The notes under the pieces: generated by a model
The model's input: only the letters and a program-made list of their open reading frames with translations
Database searches by the model: none
What the model was told of the DNA's origin: nothing
Part shown: one piece after another, positions 49,807 through 59,198 of the stretch
Layout of the letters: each line of letters starts with the position of its first letter
Position numbering within the stretch: position 1 is the stretch's first letter
Source of the DNA: Legionella antarctica
GTDB taxonomy: Bacteria > Pseudomonadota > Gammaproteobacteria > Legionellales > Legionellaceae
Assembly (NCBI RefSeq): GCF_011764505.1
Contig: NZ_AP022839.1
Span: forward strand, 603,001-667,000
Direction of reading: 5' to 3'
DNA length: 64,000 nt
Made by a program: the position numbers and the translations under genes

Positions 49807-50093
49807 AGTTGTGGTGATAGCCCCGCATTAGCACAACGGAGTATGGGGCATTTGTATTTACCCCTGATGCTGCTTTATTTGGAACTCGCTGTTAGAGGTA
49901 ATAAAATGCTATGAACTCACCAATTAAAGAGTTAATCCAGGATCGCTATACGAGGTTAGTTCTATGTCTGAACTCTTCGCAGATTATGGAACGATGAAAT
50001 TAATCAATAATAATCCTTTTTCATCAGAAATTCTTAAAAAAATAGCTTCATAACTTACCTGACGCGGGTTTACTAATGAAAGATACATGTTGA

Positions 50094-50927
50094 TTAAGGG
50101 TTACAATAATCGCAATGCGTAGAATCTGCTGTAAACAAACCATCGTGTCGCATTTTATATTCCTGATGATCACACCGAATACACCCCCATACCTCTTCTT
50201 CATAAAATGAGGTTGGAGAACCACAAAGAGAACAAGGCAGTTTGCCTCGAGTCGCTTTAAATCCAAAACCTGGACAGGTACATTGAACACACAAAGTAGC
50301 AATCCGCAGCGCTAATTTTTCGGCTAACTCAGCAATACCTTCCATTCGAGTGGGATTCATCATAGCCCTCATATCCGTTGCTAAAAGAAGTTCTTTTTCA
50401 GTTTTAAAACCAATAGTTAAATGATGAATCAGGGTATCTATATCGTTAATGCCTTTAGCAACAACACGGTTATCAGAATTTGCTTGTACAATAAGTGCAT
50501 GAGGAGGAAATTGAGCTCGCTTAAGAAAGCTATCAATCTCAGTCTGCTCATTAATGGTTATCATTGCATAGTTTGTTTTTGGGCTAACTGACTGCTCTGC
50601 AATCACCCAATTATGCTCTCTATCAATAAATACCATCAATTCATGAGCGCTTGGTAGAAGGGGAAAGGCTGGATGAGGTCCAAAACTTCCTTCAGAGGCA
50701 ACCGCTAGCACACAGTCAAAGTGCTCTGCTGCCGTTTTTGCTTTTAAGAGGCAGGTTTGATAGGGGCTTAAGGTTCGCGCAATCTCTCCTGTAAACGTGC
50801 CAAATTGGTCGGTGTCAAAATCGCGCACCTTCAAGGTGCACGATAGTTTATTCATGAAAGGCTTAGCAATAGCTTGTTCTTTTTCATGTTTCGATGCTAA
50901 TAAAACGCTCTGATCTTTATAGTACAT
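50094..50927 (-). CDS. Dab-operon-associated protein with C-terminal zinc ribbon (DUF6671-like)
   Basis: 277 residues, last gene of the dab operon. The N-terminal half contains VLAVASEGSFGPHPAFPLLPSAHELMVFID, and the middle has IDTLIHHLTIGFKTEKELLLATDMRAMMNPTR. The C-terminal 60 residues carry paired cysteines (CVQCTCPGFG, CSLCG, CIRCDHQ, CDYCNP), two zinc ribbons. I believe this matches DUF6671, a family of unknown function; the name is from memory. The ATG follows the PII-like gene's TAA by 2 bp, so translation is coupled. A role in bicarbonate uptake is inferred from position only. Confidence 0.7.
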   Translation of the reverse strand: MYYKDQSVLLASKHEKEQAIAKPFMNKLSCTLKVRDFDTDQFGTFTGEIARTLSPYQTCLLKAKTAAEHFDCVLAVASEGSFGPHPAFPLLPSAHELMVFIDREHNWVIAEQSVSPKTNYAMITINEQTEIDSFLKRAQFPPHALIVQANSDNRVVAKGINDIDTLIHHLTIGFKTEKELLLATDMRAMMNPTRMEGIAELAEKLALRIATLCVQCTCPGFGFKATRGKLPCSLCGSPTSFYEEEVWGCIRCDHQEYKMRHDGLFTADSTHCDYCNP

Positions 50928-50929
50928 GA

Positions 50930-51295
50930 TTAAGAATTCATAATATGAAAATAGTCAAGCCTTGCAACCGAAACATCGGAAACAAACATGACTCCAGACT
51001 CGTTTTGAAACAAGGTTTTCATGCCTAAAGCAAGGGTCACAATCACCTCTTCAGGTGCGACTGCAATAAACAACACTAAAGAGGATTTGTCATTAAACAT
51101 CATTTTCCCTTCATGAAAGCCATGATGCCCTTTTCCAGAGACATTTCTTATCAGTGTATATCCTGTAACCGATGCTTCGTCCATCATGGAAATAATCAGG
51201 TGCTCGTGTTCTCCAGCAACAATAATCTCAATTTTTTTCATTGGATGTAAATTAATCCCAATATCTTTTTTCTCTTGAACTTTAATCACACTCAT
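50930..51295 (-). CDS. PII-like regulatory protein of the dab operon
   Basis: 121 residues with a PII-superfamily pattern: MKKIEIIVAGEHEHLIISMMDEASVTGYTLI (strand-helix-strand), GKGHHGFHEG in the T-loop position, SLVLFIAVAPEEVIVTLALG, and VMFVSDVSVARLDYF at the end. Related PII-like proteins bind nucleotides or bicarbonate-related signals and control carbon transport. It is the third gene, between dabA and the zinc-ribbon protein, with a strong AGGAG ribosome-binding site. Confidence 0.85.
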   Translation of the reverse strand: MSVIKVQEKKDIGINLHPMKKIEIIVAGEHEHLIISMMDEASVTGYTLIRNVSGKGHHGFHEGKMMFNDKSSLVLFIAVAPEEVIVTLALGMKTLFQNESGVMFVSDVSVARLDYFHIMNS

Positions 51296-51310
51296 TTTTT
51301 TATCTCCTAG

Positions 51311-53599
51311 TTAGTATTCTACTAAACTCCAGTCACCTGATTGGTTTAATTGATAAGAAACTTGATTCATGGGATCGATAACTACCAGATGCACCCATTG
51401 GTTAAAAAATAAGTTTTTTAAGATGGGGTGTTTGTCAATCGCTTGAGAAACCATCTCTCTGGGTGCATAAACAACCGTCAATAAACGCTGTGGTTCATGA
51501 TAGGCTTGGTCATCAGAGCTCATAACTGATTGAAGGGGAAGACCGTGCAAGAGGTCGCTTCCATTGCCTTGCATTACCCCAATGGTTCCAACCACATTTT
51601 GGGTAATTTTGCTACCACTTCCAAAAGCGACGTTATTTAAGGTAGAAAACAAATATTGTGTATTTATCCATTCAGCGACCACCATAGGTGCCGTCAAAAT
51701 CGTCTCGAGGAATGCTCCTTCGAGATCTTGCTCAAAACGATACGAATGTAAGAAACAACGACCATCAAGAGAGATGTTTTTTGTCAAATGACGAGGGGCC
51801 ACAATAAAGGCAGCATTTCGTGCCAAGCCCCATTCAGGACGTGTTTCAGACCAGTCCAAACTTCTTCGTGTGATGTCTTTATGAGAACTACAACTATGTA
51901 AGTTTGCTGCCCGTTCTTGATTAGTTATAATCCTGGCTTTTTTTAAATCATTGTGAAGTTGATTTATAAGTTCAGGATAAATCGATGTTGTTACCTCTTC
52001 TGTATAAAGTTCTATGGAGTCAGTGGTTGTATTGTGTAAGGCTCCGTAAAATCGGGTATCTAAAGGAATGTGCATGCCACAGTCTTCCAGGCCTCTTCGA
52101 ACCTCTGGTTTATTGAGAATGGATGCTAATAATCGAGCATTAATACCGCCATGATTTCCGCCACAAGCACCGCAATCTAGAGCAGAAGCGTAAGGATTAT
52201 TTTCGGTACTACTTCCATGGCCGCAGAGAATAATGAGTTTGGCAAAACCGGAAGTCAGCCCCATGAGACGTAATACCGTTTCGGCGTAACTAATCTGCTC
52301 TTGCAACGATAAACCTTGCTCCGCATCGTTTTCACTTAACTCATAAGCCACTTTGGTGAGGAGAGGAGGTTTTAACCAATTTTTGATTGCTGATCGTGAA
52401 TTGTTACTTAATTTTGGTGACAAGGATTTTAAAGTCATGTTCAAACCATACCAAAACCCTAAGGATTCCACTAAGGCAAATGGTGTGGATACATTATTTT
52501 TGAGTTGTGTATAAAGGCTTTTACAACTACTAATCAAAACTTGTCCTCTTCGATAACGCTCAAAATCGTCTTTATTTGCAGCCGATATTTCTTTGATTTT
52601 ATATTTAGGTTTTAATAAAACCGGGCAACACTCTTTGTTTTTATTGCTATCTAATTCATTGATAAGAACAGGAAGGCCAAAAAATCCGGCAAAACCAAAG
52701 GTTTCATATGCTCCTAATGACTCGATGGCGCGACGAAATGGTTCGGAACGAACATCAATGCAAAAAACCAACTGCGCATTTCTTCGCAAGGAATGAGAGG
52801 CTTCTTTTTTTACCTCTGGCAAAAGCAGATTTAGTAGCTTTTTCCGGTAGGAGGCCTCATTGCTTTCTAATTGTGCCAGCATTTTTTTAACTAAAGTGCC
52901 ATCTTCGGCGCTTTTTTTTTCTTTGGCTGCATCGGGCCAAAGTAAGCAGGTCAGCACTAAGCGCACTGCAAGAAAATCAGTAAGAGTGACTGGAGTTTCT
53001 CCTTGCTTCTTTACATTCTGCCAATCGGTCTTCCATTTCACAAATCCTGCCCAGCCAGGTAAATAGCAAAATGTTTGTGAAAAAAAAGTCTCTTCTTGTC
53101 CTTGAGGAACATGAAGCCTTAAAAGGCATGTTTTAATGGCTTCTTCTGCAGACTCTGGTAATTTCTGCAAAAAATCTTTTGCTTCTTTTTTATTGTTGTG
53201 CAATTGCTTATCAAAATATGCTAATTTTAGGAATCCAAAATAAAAGCCCTTGTCGCGATGAGGCATGTCAATACTGCCTTGTCCAGCATCAAAAAAGCCA
53301 CCACACCATTTAATCATCTGAAGATTAACCTCTTCCAATTGCAGGTTGCGTTCGGCTCTTTGGCGCCTAAATCCCCCCTGAGCGAGCGCTTCTTCAAACG
53401 TTTGTGCTTCAAACCCTTGTAATGGATTACAAGCAATAAAAGTTTCAAGTGGCCAAACCGGAGCGATGCATTTTGCAGCGTTGTGCACCAAGGCTTGTAG
53501 TTCAAGGCCTATGCTTTTACCTGGATGGTAGGTCACCTTTGCCTTTTTAATTTCTGTCCTTGTCATATCTTGTTTAGTTAACATTTTTGCACCAGTCAT
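51311..53599 (-). CDS. dabA: DabA, inorganic-carbon uptake carbonic-anhydrase-like subunit (DUF2309)
   Basis: 762 residues. The zinc site of the DabA family is complete: Cys280 and Asp282 in VFCIDVRSEPFRRAIE, His461 in CGHGSSTENNPYASALDCGACGGN, and Cys476 in the same stretch. Other family features are FIACNPLQGFE near the N-terminus and FAGFFGLP after the first motif. With DabB it forms a membrane complex that hydrates CO2 to bicarbonate, driven by the cation gradient. The start at 53599 has GAGGAG six bases upstream. It lies 18 bp after dabB. Confidence 0.94.
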   Translation of the reverse strand: MTGAKMLTKQDMTRTEIKKAKVTYHPGKSIGLELQALVHNAAKCIAPVWPLETFIACNPLQGFEAQTFEEALAQGGFRRQRAERNLQLEEVNLQMIKWCGGFFDAGQGSIDMPHRDKGFYFGFLKLAYFDKQLHNNKKEAKDFLQKLPESAEEAIKTCLLRLHVPQGQEETFFSQTFCYLPGWAGFVKWKTDWQNVKKQGETPVTLTDFLAVRLVLTCLLWPDAAKEKKSAEDGTLVKKMLAQLESNEASYRKKLLNLLLPEVKKEASHSLRRNAQLVFCIDVRSEPFRRAIESLGAYETFGFAGFFGLPVLINELDSNKNKECCPVLLKPKYKIKEISAANKDDFERYRRGQVLISSCKSLYTQLKNNVSTPFALVESLGFWYGLNMTLKSLSPKLSNNSRSAIKNWLKPPLLTKVAYELSENDAEQGLSLQEQISYAETVLRLMGLTSGFAKLIILCGHGSSTENNPYASALDCGACGGNHGGINARLLASILNKPEVRRGLEDCGMHIPLDTRFYGALHNTTTDSIELYTEEVTTSIYPELINQLHNDLKKARIITNQERAANLHSCSSHKDITRRSLDWSETRPEWGLARNAAFIVAPRHLTKNISLDGRCFLHSYRFEQDLEGAFLETILTAPMVVAEWINTQYLFSTLNNVAFGSGSKITQNVVGTIGVMQGNGSDLLHGLPLQSVMSSDDQAYHEPQRLLTVVYAPREMVSQAIDKHPILKNLFFNQWVHLVVIDPMNQVSYQLNQSGDWSLVEY

Positions 53600-53617
53600 A
53601 AATACTCCTCAATACCA

Positions 53618-55147
53618 TTAGTAGTTGTAATCGTTTCGTAAAGCAGTCATTGTTTTTCTAGAAGGCTGGCTTGAATTAAACAAATTCATATAAAGCCAAC
53701 AGCCCAGTTTTGATTGGCTCATGGTTTTATGCGATCCAAGATTAAATACAGCCCAAAAGACACCAAACAAACTCATCATGGCCCAATGGATTAAAGATAA
53801 GTGGGGTGCTTGTAGTGTTGATAGTCCTGGAATCAACCATTGAATAAGTTGGATGCTTGCGCCATACATAATCCCGGAAAATGAAGCAAGAACAAGCCCT
53901 GAGACTCGACTTAAAACTGTTTGGTGAACGCGAATCCAAGTGAGCATGAGTTGCGCACCAGCAATGAAGGCAAAAAACAAGACGAAAGCACTTGCTTGAT
54001 ACAACGAGATGGTTTTATTGGTGACAAGAGCAAAACAAAACATTGCGGCCATGCCACCGACAAGAGAGGTGATGAGCATCATCGGTGATGCTTTCGAAAA
54101 ACTGGCATCTGATTTTTTTTGTTTCACTGCAGAGCCTGAGCTTAGAAACAGATAAGCTTTGAACAAACCATGCCAACACAGATGGGCAATGGCTGCAGCA
54201 AATAAACCCACACCACATTGCATCATCATAAAACCCATTTGCGCCATAGTAGAGCAGGCCAACATTTTTTTAATATCATGTTGCATCAGCTTCCAGATAG
54301 TACCAAGTAACGCTGAGATGGAACCGACTATAAACAGTACAGATAATAATCCTGGATAAAGCATCATCAGTGGTGCAAATTTCACGACGAGAATTCCTCC
54401 TCCATTCACAAGACCTGCGTGCATTAATGCAGAAACTGGAGTTGGCGAATTTAAAGAGCTGATAAGCCATCGATGAAAAGGAAATAATCCAGACTGGATC
54501 ATCGCTGCAACTAAGATTAGGCTCATGGAAAGAGGAAACAATGAGGCGTGACCAAGATTGGATAGTTGAGTCAGGGCTGAAATAGATTGAGTAGAATAAG
54601 TTAAGTTTAAAAGAGCAAATGCTACGAGTAAGCACGCACTGCCTGAAGCCAGGGTATAAAAAGCCAAAAGGCCAGAATTTTTCGAGGCAATCCACTCTTG
54701 TTTATGCACCATCAATAGTACTAGCAATACATTAGAAAGCGACCAAGCAGACCAGAACAAAAATAAATTATCGGCAAGAACCATAAGTAGTGCCGTCAAT
54801 GTGAGTCCTGATAAAAGAAGAAAAAAGCGCCTGTAGAGTTTGTCCCCATACATGTATCTTAATGAAAAGCGATGCACGACAAAACTGACCAATAAAACCA
54901 AACTACATAACAACAAGCTCAGTGTATTAAGGCTGATTAACAAGTATACTGTAGGATTTTGTGATAAGGATAAATATAAAAGTAATCCCACCCCAATCAA
55001 AAACCCTACCCCAATACAATATCCTGCGAAACGCGCTGCAACGACTTGTCGAGAAATTAAAATGCAGTTAAATACAAGTGCTATAACCGGACAGGCTAAC
55101 ATGAGACATAAAAAAATTTGAACTATTGTATTCACATCATTCCCCAT
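53618..55147 (-). CDS. dabB: DabB, membrane subunit (NuoL/MrpA-like proton-conducting transporter)
   Basis: 509 residues with about 14 membrane helices. Proton-transporter motifs include FLFWSAWSLSNVLLVLLMVHK, GLFPFHRWLISSLNSPTPVSALMHAGLVNGGG and DIKKMLACSTMAQMGFMMMQCG. It couples ion flow to CO2 hydration by DabA. The start may be GTG at 55135 (MNTIVQIF), which has GGGGA at a better distance than the ATG at 55147. It is the first gene of the four-gene minus-strand operon, divergent from the LysR gene. Confidence 0.93.
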   Translation of the reverse strand: MGNDVNTIVQIFLCLMLACPVIALVFNCILISRQVVAARFAGYCIGVGFLIGVGLLLYLSLSQNPTVYLLISLNTLSLLLCSLVLLVSFVVHRFSLRYMYGDKLYRRFFLLLSGLTLTALLMVLADNLFLFWSAWSLSNVLLVLLMVHKQEWIASKNSGLLAFYTLASGSACLLVAFALLNLTYSTQSISALTQLSNLGHASLFPLSMSLILVAAMIQSGLFPFHRWLISSLNSPTPVSALMHAGLVNGGGILVVKFAPLMMLYPGLLSVLFIVGSISALLGTIWKLMQHDIKKMLACSTMAQMGFMMMQCGVGLFAAAIAHLCWHGLFKAYLFLSSGSAVKQKKSDASFSKASPMMLITSLVGGMAAMFCFALVTNKTISLYQASAFVLFFAFIAGAQLMLTWIRVHQTVLSRVSGLVLASFSGIMYGASIQLIQWLIPGLSTLQAPHLSLIHWAMMSLFGVFWAVFNLGSHKTMSQSKLGCWLYMNLFNSSQPSRKTMTALRNDYNY

Positions 55148-55169
55148 TAGAAATTGTTTTGATACAATG

Positions 55170-55188
55170 AGAATATATTAGATATTCT
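55170..55188. promoter_or_regulatory. Candidate LysR operator between dabB and the regulator
   Basis: AGAATAT-N5-ATATTCT is a perfect 7-bp dyad, within the T-N11-A type of site used by LysR proteins. It lies in the 88-bp divergent region, 22 bp from the dabB start and 48 bp from the LysR start, positioned to control both. Confidence 0.6.
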
Positions 55189-55235
55189 GATATAAGTTAA
55201 ATTAAAAATATTTATGTTTATTATTAGGGATTCTA

Positions 55236-56087
55236 ATGTCACTAGATACAGTAACCTTACAATGCTTTTTAGCTGTGGCTGAAACTCAAAGCTTTACAAA
55301 AGCTGCCTCTCGTGTGGGCCGAACTCAATCCGCTATCAGTCAGCAAATTGCTAAACTTGAAAATCTAATTGAAAAAAAATTAATTACTCGTGGGCGAGAA
55401 TTATCGTTAACTCCAGATGGAGAGCTTTTTTTAAGCTATGCCAAACGAATTTATGAACTGCACCGCGAATCACTTGATCGATTTAAAACTCCTGAGCTTA
55501 AAGGTGAGCTTCGCTTTGGTCTACCTGAAGACTTTGCATCGATGATGCTCTCCGATATCTTGGTTGAATTTTCAAGACTTCATCCCAGAGTAATGCTTAA
55601 TGTGGAGTGCGATCTAACTATGAACTTAATTGAACGATTTCAACAAGACGAGTTTGATTTGATTTTGATAAAAACGAATGAAAAAAATCAAATATCTGAA
55701 GGCGTCATGGTATGGAATGAGCCGGTGGAATGGGTCGGCAAAAAAGAGCTATTACCAGCTCTTAATGAAAAAGCCATAATTCCTTTAATTCTCTCACCGA
55801 TTCCTTGTGTCTATCGGGGCGATGTGATTGAGTCACTAAATCAACATCATCTAAAATGGCGCCTGGCGTTTAGCAGCCCCAGTTACGCGGGTAAAATGGC
55901 AGCGGTTCAGGCAGGTCTTGGGATTACAGCCATACAACGCAGTATGATTCCTAGCTACTTAGATAGGCTGGATGATTATTTTCTACCTTCTTTAAAAGAG
56001 GTCCATGTGTCCTTAATTAAAAAGGAAGTGGCAAATAAAGCAATTGATTCTCTGGCGTTTTTTATCATGGATAAATTAAAGCATTAA
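55236..56087 (+). CDS. LysR-family transcriptional regulator of the dab operon
   Basis: 283 residues. The N-terminal helix-turn-helix is complete (LQCFLAVAETQSFTKAASRVGRTQSAISQQIAKLE), followed by the LysR effector domain of two alpha/beta lobes (LRFGLPEDFASMMLSDILVEF, LILIKTNEKNQ, AVQAGLGITAIQRSMIP). It is transcribed divergently from dabB with the dyad site between. By analogy with CcmR/CbbR-like regulators it probably senses a carbon metabolite; the ligand is unknown. The start has AGGGA upstream. Confidence 0.9.
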   Translation: MSLDTVTLQCFLAVAETQSFTKAASRVGRTQSAISQQIAKLENLIEKKLITRGRELSLTPDGELFLSYAKRIYELHRESLDRFKTPELKGELRFGLPEDFASMMLSDILVEFSRLHPRVMLNVECDLTMNLIERFQQDEFDLILIKTNEKNQISEGVMVWNEPVEWVGKKELLPALNEKAIIPLILSPIPCVYRGDVIESLNQHHLKWRLAFSSPSYAGKMAAVQAGLGITAIQRSMIPSYLDRLDDYFLPSLKEVHVSLIKKEVANKAIDSLAFFIMDKLKH

Positions 56088-56168
56088 CCAAAGGATATGA
56101 GGAACTTGATGAAGAAAAAATGAACTCAATTGTTGAGGTTTGAATAAGGCCACATTTCATCGATAGTA

Positions 56169-56420
56169 ATGGTCAAAGTGATAGTGAGCCTACTTATCAA
56201 GTCTTTTATTCTATGGAGTGAAATTAAATTTGCAGTTGTTTGGTTTAATTTGGATTCTTTTTATCATCCACTCTTTCTCGTATTTCGCGGATTCATTGCA
56301 TTAAGTATTATTTTGATTGTATTTTTATCTTATCGTAAAGCAATAGCAACTGACGAAAAAGAGTGTACTGAAACAAACATCAAAATGGCTTTAGCTGTTT
56401 CTTTTTTTTACGAATTGTGA
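56169..56420 (+). CDS. Possible small membrane protein
   Basis: 83 residues, with hydrophobic segments VKVIVSLLIKSFILW and PLFLVFRGFIALSIILIVFL and a short polar tail. The ribosome-binding site is weak and I recognise no family. It fills most of the 368-bp space between the LysR gene and parB. It may be real or a remnant. Confidence 0.3.
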   Translation: MVKVIVSLLIKSFILWSEIKFAVVWFNLDSFYHPLFLVFRGFIALSIILIVFLSYRKAIATDEKECTETNIKMALAVSFFYEL

Positions 56421-56455
56421 AACAATTATTTGTCTAATTATCAGGTAACTTCTTC

Positions 56456-57247
56456 ATGCCAACCGAGTTTATATATTTACCTATTGAATGTTTGCAGGCT
56501 GGTCAATATCAGCCCAGGCAGGATTTTAATTCTGTCGCCTTACAGGAATTAGCACAATCTATAGCGGCACAGGGATTAATTGAACCATTAGTGGTCCGTT
56601 CAATTGCTAAACAGCTTTATGAGATTATTGCTGGAGAAAGACGCTGGCGAGCTGCTAAATTAGCGGGATTGCAGGAGATTCCCTGTTTAATTGGTGAGTA
56701 TACTGATAAACAGGCCTGTGCCCTGACCTTAATTGAAAATATTCAGCGGCAGGATTTAAACTTAATTGAAGAGGCCAGTGGGTATCGACGTTTGATCGAC
56801 GAGTTTCATTATCAACAAGATGAAATTGCTGTTTTGGTTGGGAAATCACGCAGTCATGTTGCTAATATTTTACGTCTACTCACCCTGACTGAATTAGTTA
56901 AATCATTTATTCGTGACAAAATTCTGTCTTTGGGCCATGCCCGAGTTCTTGTTGGCTTAAATCCAGAGCAGCAAGAATGGTTTGCCAATCAATCTAGACA
57001 AGAACAGTGGTCGGTAAGACAGCTGGAACACGCGATAAAATCCTATAAAAAGAAACCTCTGGATGTCCCTAAGAACGCTAAAAAGGACAGAGATATTGAG
57101 CGGTTGCAAACCATATTATCAGAGCAAGTAGGTGCTCCTGTACAAATTATAAACGATAATGAAGAAGGCGGTTGGTTAAACGTTAAATTTTTTGATAATG
57201 ATACCCTCGCAGGGCTTTTGGAGCGATTGGGCTTGAGATATGATTAA
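56456..57247 (+). CDS. parB: ParB/Spo0J-family partition protein without adjacent parA
   Basis: 263 residues. The N-terminal CTPase/ParB domain has the nucleotide-binding motif AGERRWRAAKLAG and ENIQRQDLNLIEEASGYRRLI. The central helix-turn-helix is in QDEIAVLVGKSRSHVANILRLL, and the C-terminal dimerisation domain is at about 215-263. ParB loads as a CTP-dependent clamp at parS and recruits SMC, encoded 41 kb away in this window. It starts directly at the ParB core (YLPIECLQAGQYQPRQ), so the usual ParA-interacting N-terminal tail is almost absent. No ParA gene lies next to it. Confidence 0.92.
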   Translation: MPTEFIYLPIECLQAGQYQPRQDFNSVALQELAQSIAAQGLIEPLVVRSIAKQLYEIIAGERRWRAAKLAGLQEIPCLIGEYTDKQACALTLIENIQRQDLNLIEEASGYRRLIDEFHYQQDEIAVLVGKSRSHVANILRLLTLTELVKSFIRDKILSLGHARVLVGLNPEQQEWFANQSRQEQWSVRQLEHAIKSYKKKPLDVPKNAKKDRDIERLQTILSEQVGAPVQIINDNEEGGWLNVKFFDNDTLAGLLERLGLRYD

Positions 57248-57292
57248 TCATTAGAAATATTATTTGTTTCATATTTAAAGGAATCTACCTCG

Positions 57293-59088
57293 ATGAAAAG
57301 GACATTAACAGGCATTTGTTTGTGGGTGTTAGGGTTCATGTCATCGTTTGGTGCAAGCATGCAGATCAGTGTGGACAGGCTAATTAATCGTCTCAATCCA
57401 CACGTCAATCTAGGAATGGTAGTTGTCGATTTGTCCTCGGGTCAAACTCTTTATAGTAGAAATGCCGAACGTTTGTATATTCCTGCCAGTAATATGAAAC
57501 TCTTTTCTGAGGCGGCTACTCTAATGGCGCTTGGCCCAGACTATCGATTTAAAAATCAGTTGAGTACCAGTGCCAGTCAGTTACAACAAGGAGTTCTTCA
57601 AGGGAACCTTTATTTACATCTAAGTGGCGATCCTTCGTTCACCAGTGATGATTTAAGAATTTTACTCGCCTCACTCAAAGAGTGGAATATCATTGCTATT
57701 CAAGGGGATGTGGTTATTGACAGCAGTCTGGCTTCAGTAAACGCTTATCCTCCCGGTTGGCTAACCTCCGATTTAATTTATAGTTATGGTGCTCCTGTAG
57801 CACCTCTAATGCTGGACTCCAATCGGTTGACTGTCACGGTTAACCCTGGAGCCAAGGTTGGTGATCCCGCTATAATTGAAGTGAGTGATGATAATGAAGG
57901 GGCAATTGTTATTAATAATCAAACTAAAACTGCAGCCAGTGCTAAGGATTGCGGAGTAGGCTTTACTTTGGATAAAATAATAATTTAAGCGTGCGGGGTT
58001 GTGTCGCTCTTGGACAGTGGGCGGTGCAACAACGTTTGGCTATAAAAAATCCATTAATGTACGCGCAAAGAGTGATCAAAAATCAATTAATGAAAGCTAA
58101 TATTATACTTTATGGTCAAGTGAATTTAGGCACAGCGCCTACTGGCTCATTGCTTATCGCTACAGAACACTCCAAACCTGTTTCCCAGCTCATGGCTGAT
58201 ACGTTAAAACCATCAGACAACTTATATGCTGATAGCCTGTATTTACACACCGCTTCTCAAATAAATGGCTCCCCTCTCAATTGGGATGAAGCACAACCAG
58301 TGATTAAAAAATTTTTAGAACAACAAACAGGAGTTGATTTGAAAAAAGCCATTTTTACTGATGGCTCAGGCTTATCTCGCTATAATTTAGTCACTCCAGA
58401 ACAAACTATTTCTTTATTAAAATTTTTGTACCAACGTTTTCCTTTGTCTTATGAATACATAGCGTCATTACCTATATCAGGGCGTGATGGCACATTACAA
58501 AAACGATTCAAAATCCCAACTCAGCAAGGATTTGTTCGGGCTAAAACAGGAACCATGACAGGAATGAACAGTCTTTCTGGTTACTTATATACGACTAACG
58601 GTCATACTCTGGCTTTTGCGATGTATATAAACCGATTACCAGGAAAATCAGCAGGCCCTGGCCGTCCTTTGTTAGATGCCTTATGTACTTATTTTCTGCA
58701 GCAAAGTCCTGGATCAAACCACTTAGCCCGCGTTTTTGGACCCCATAGCCGTATTAAATTCCAAACGAATCCTACTCAGGGAGACGTGCAAAGAAGTCAT
58801 CAGGCCAAGTGGCGACGTCTGGAATCGTTAATCAGACTTGCTCTTAGAGGTCAGGCAGTAAATGTTGTCTATCGAGGAAATGAATTGATTGTTACTGATA
58901 ACCAACCTGATGCAAGTAAAGTATGGTCTGCTTTGCGCACAGTAGCTCAGAAATATTCTTTTGCTGTTGCTTTGTCCTCCAAGGTTTTATCCATTAGCCC
59001 TACTGGTAAACCCATGATGCTTTGGATGCAGACCCCAACAGTTTCAGATATAGGACAGCGTTCATGGATTATTCGGGAAGCGGTATAA
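57293..59088 (+). pseudogene. dacB: D-alanyl-D-alanine carboxypeptidase/endopeptidase (PBP4, DacB), single-base frameshift
   Basis: Signal peptide (LTGICLWVLGFMSSFGAS), then the penicillin-binding S-x-x-K as ASNMKLFSEA. The frame stops at TAA after DKIII (57986-57988). Adding one A to the A4 run at 57974-57977 would give DKNNNLSVRGCVALGQ and join the rest in frame. There the SxN motif SDNLYADSLYLH and the KTG motif RAKTGTMTGMNSLSGY are found. The rejoined protein is about 598 residues, longer than E. coli PBP4 (477) because of a C-terminal extension from about 480 (HQAKWRRLESLIRLALRG onward). It would trim peptidoglycan peptides in the periplasm. Either a real mutation or a base-call error. 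Confidence 0.88.
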
Positions 59089-59198
59089 TTCAGAAGGGAA
59101 GCTTTTTCTGGCACTGAATTTCTGGATACCACAAACGAGTTGCAGTATGAAGGATTGTAAGAGCCTCTGGGTGATGTTTAGAAAAATTGGAGAGTTAA

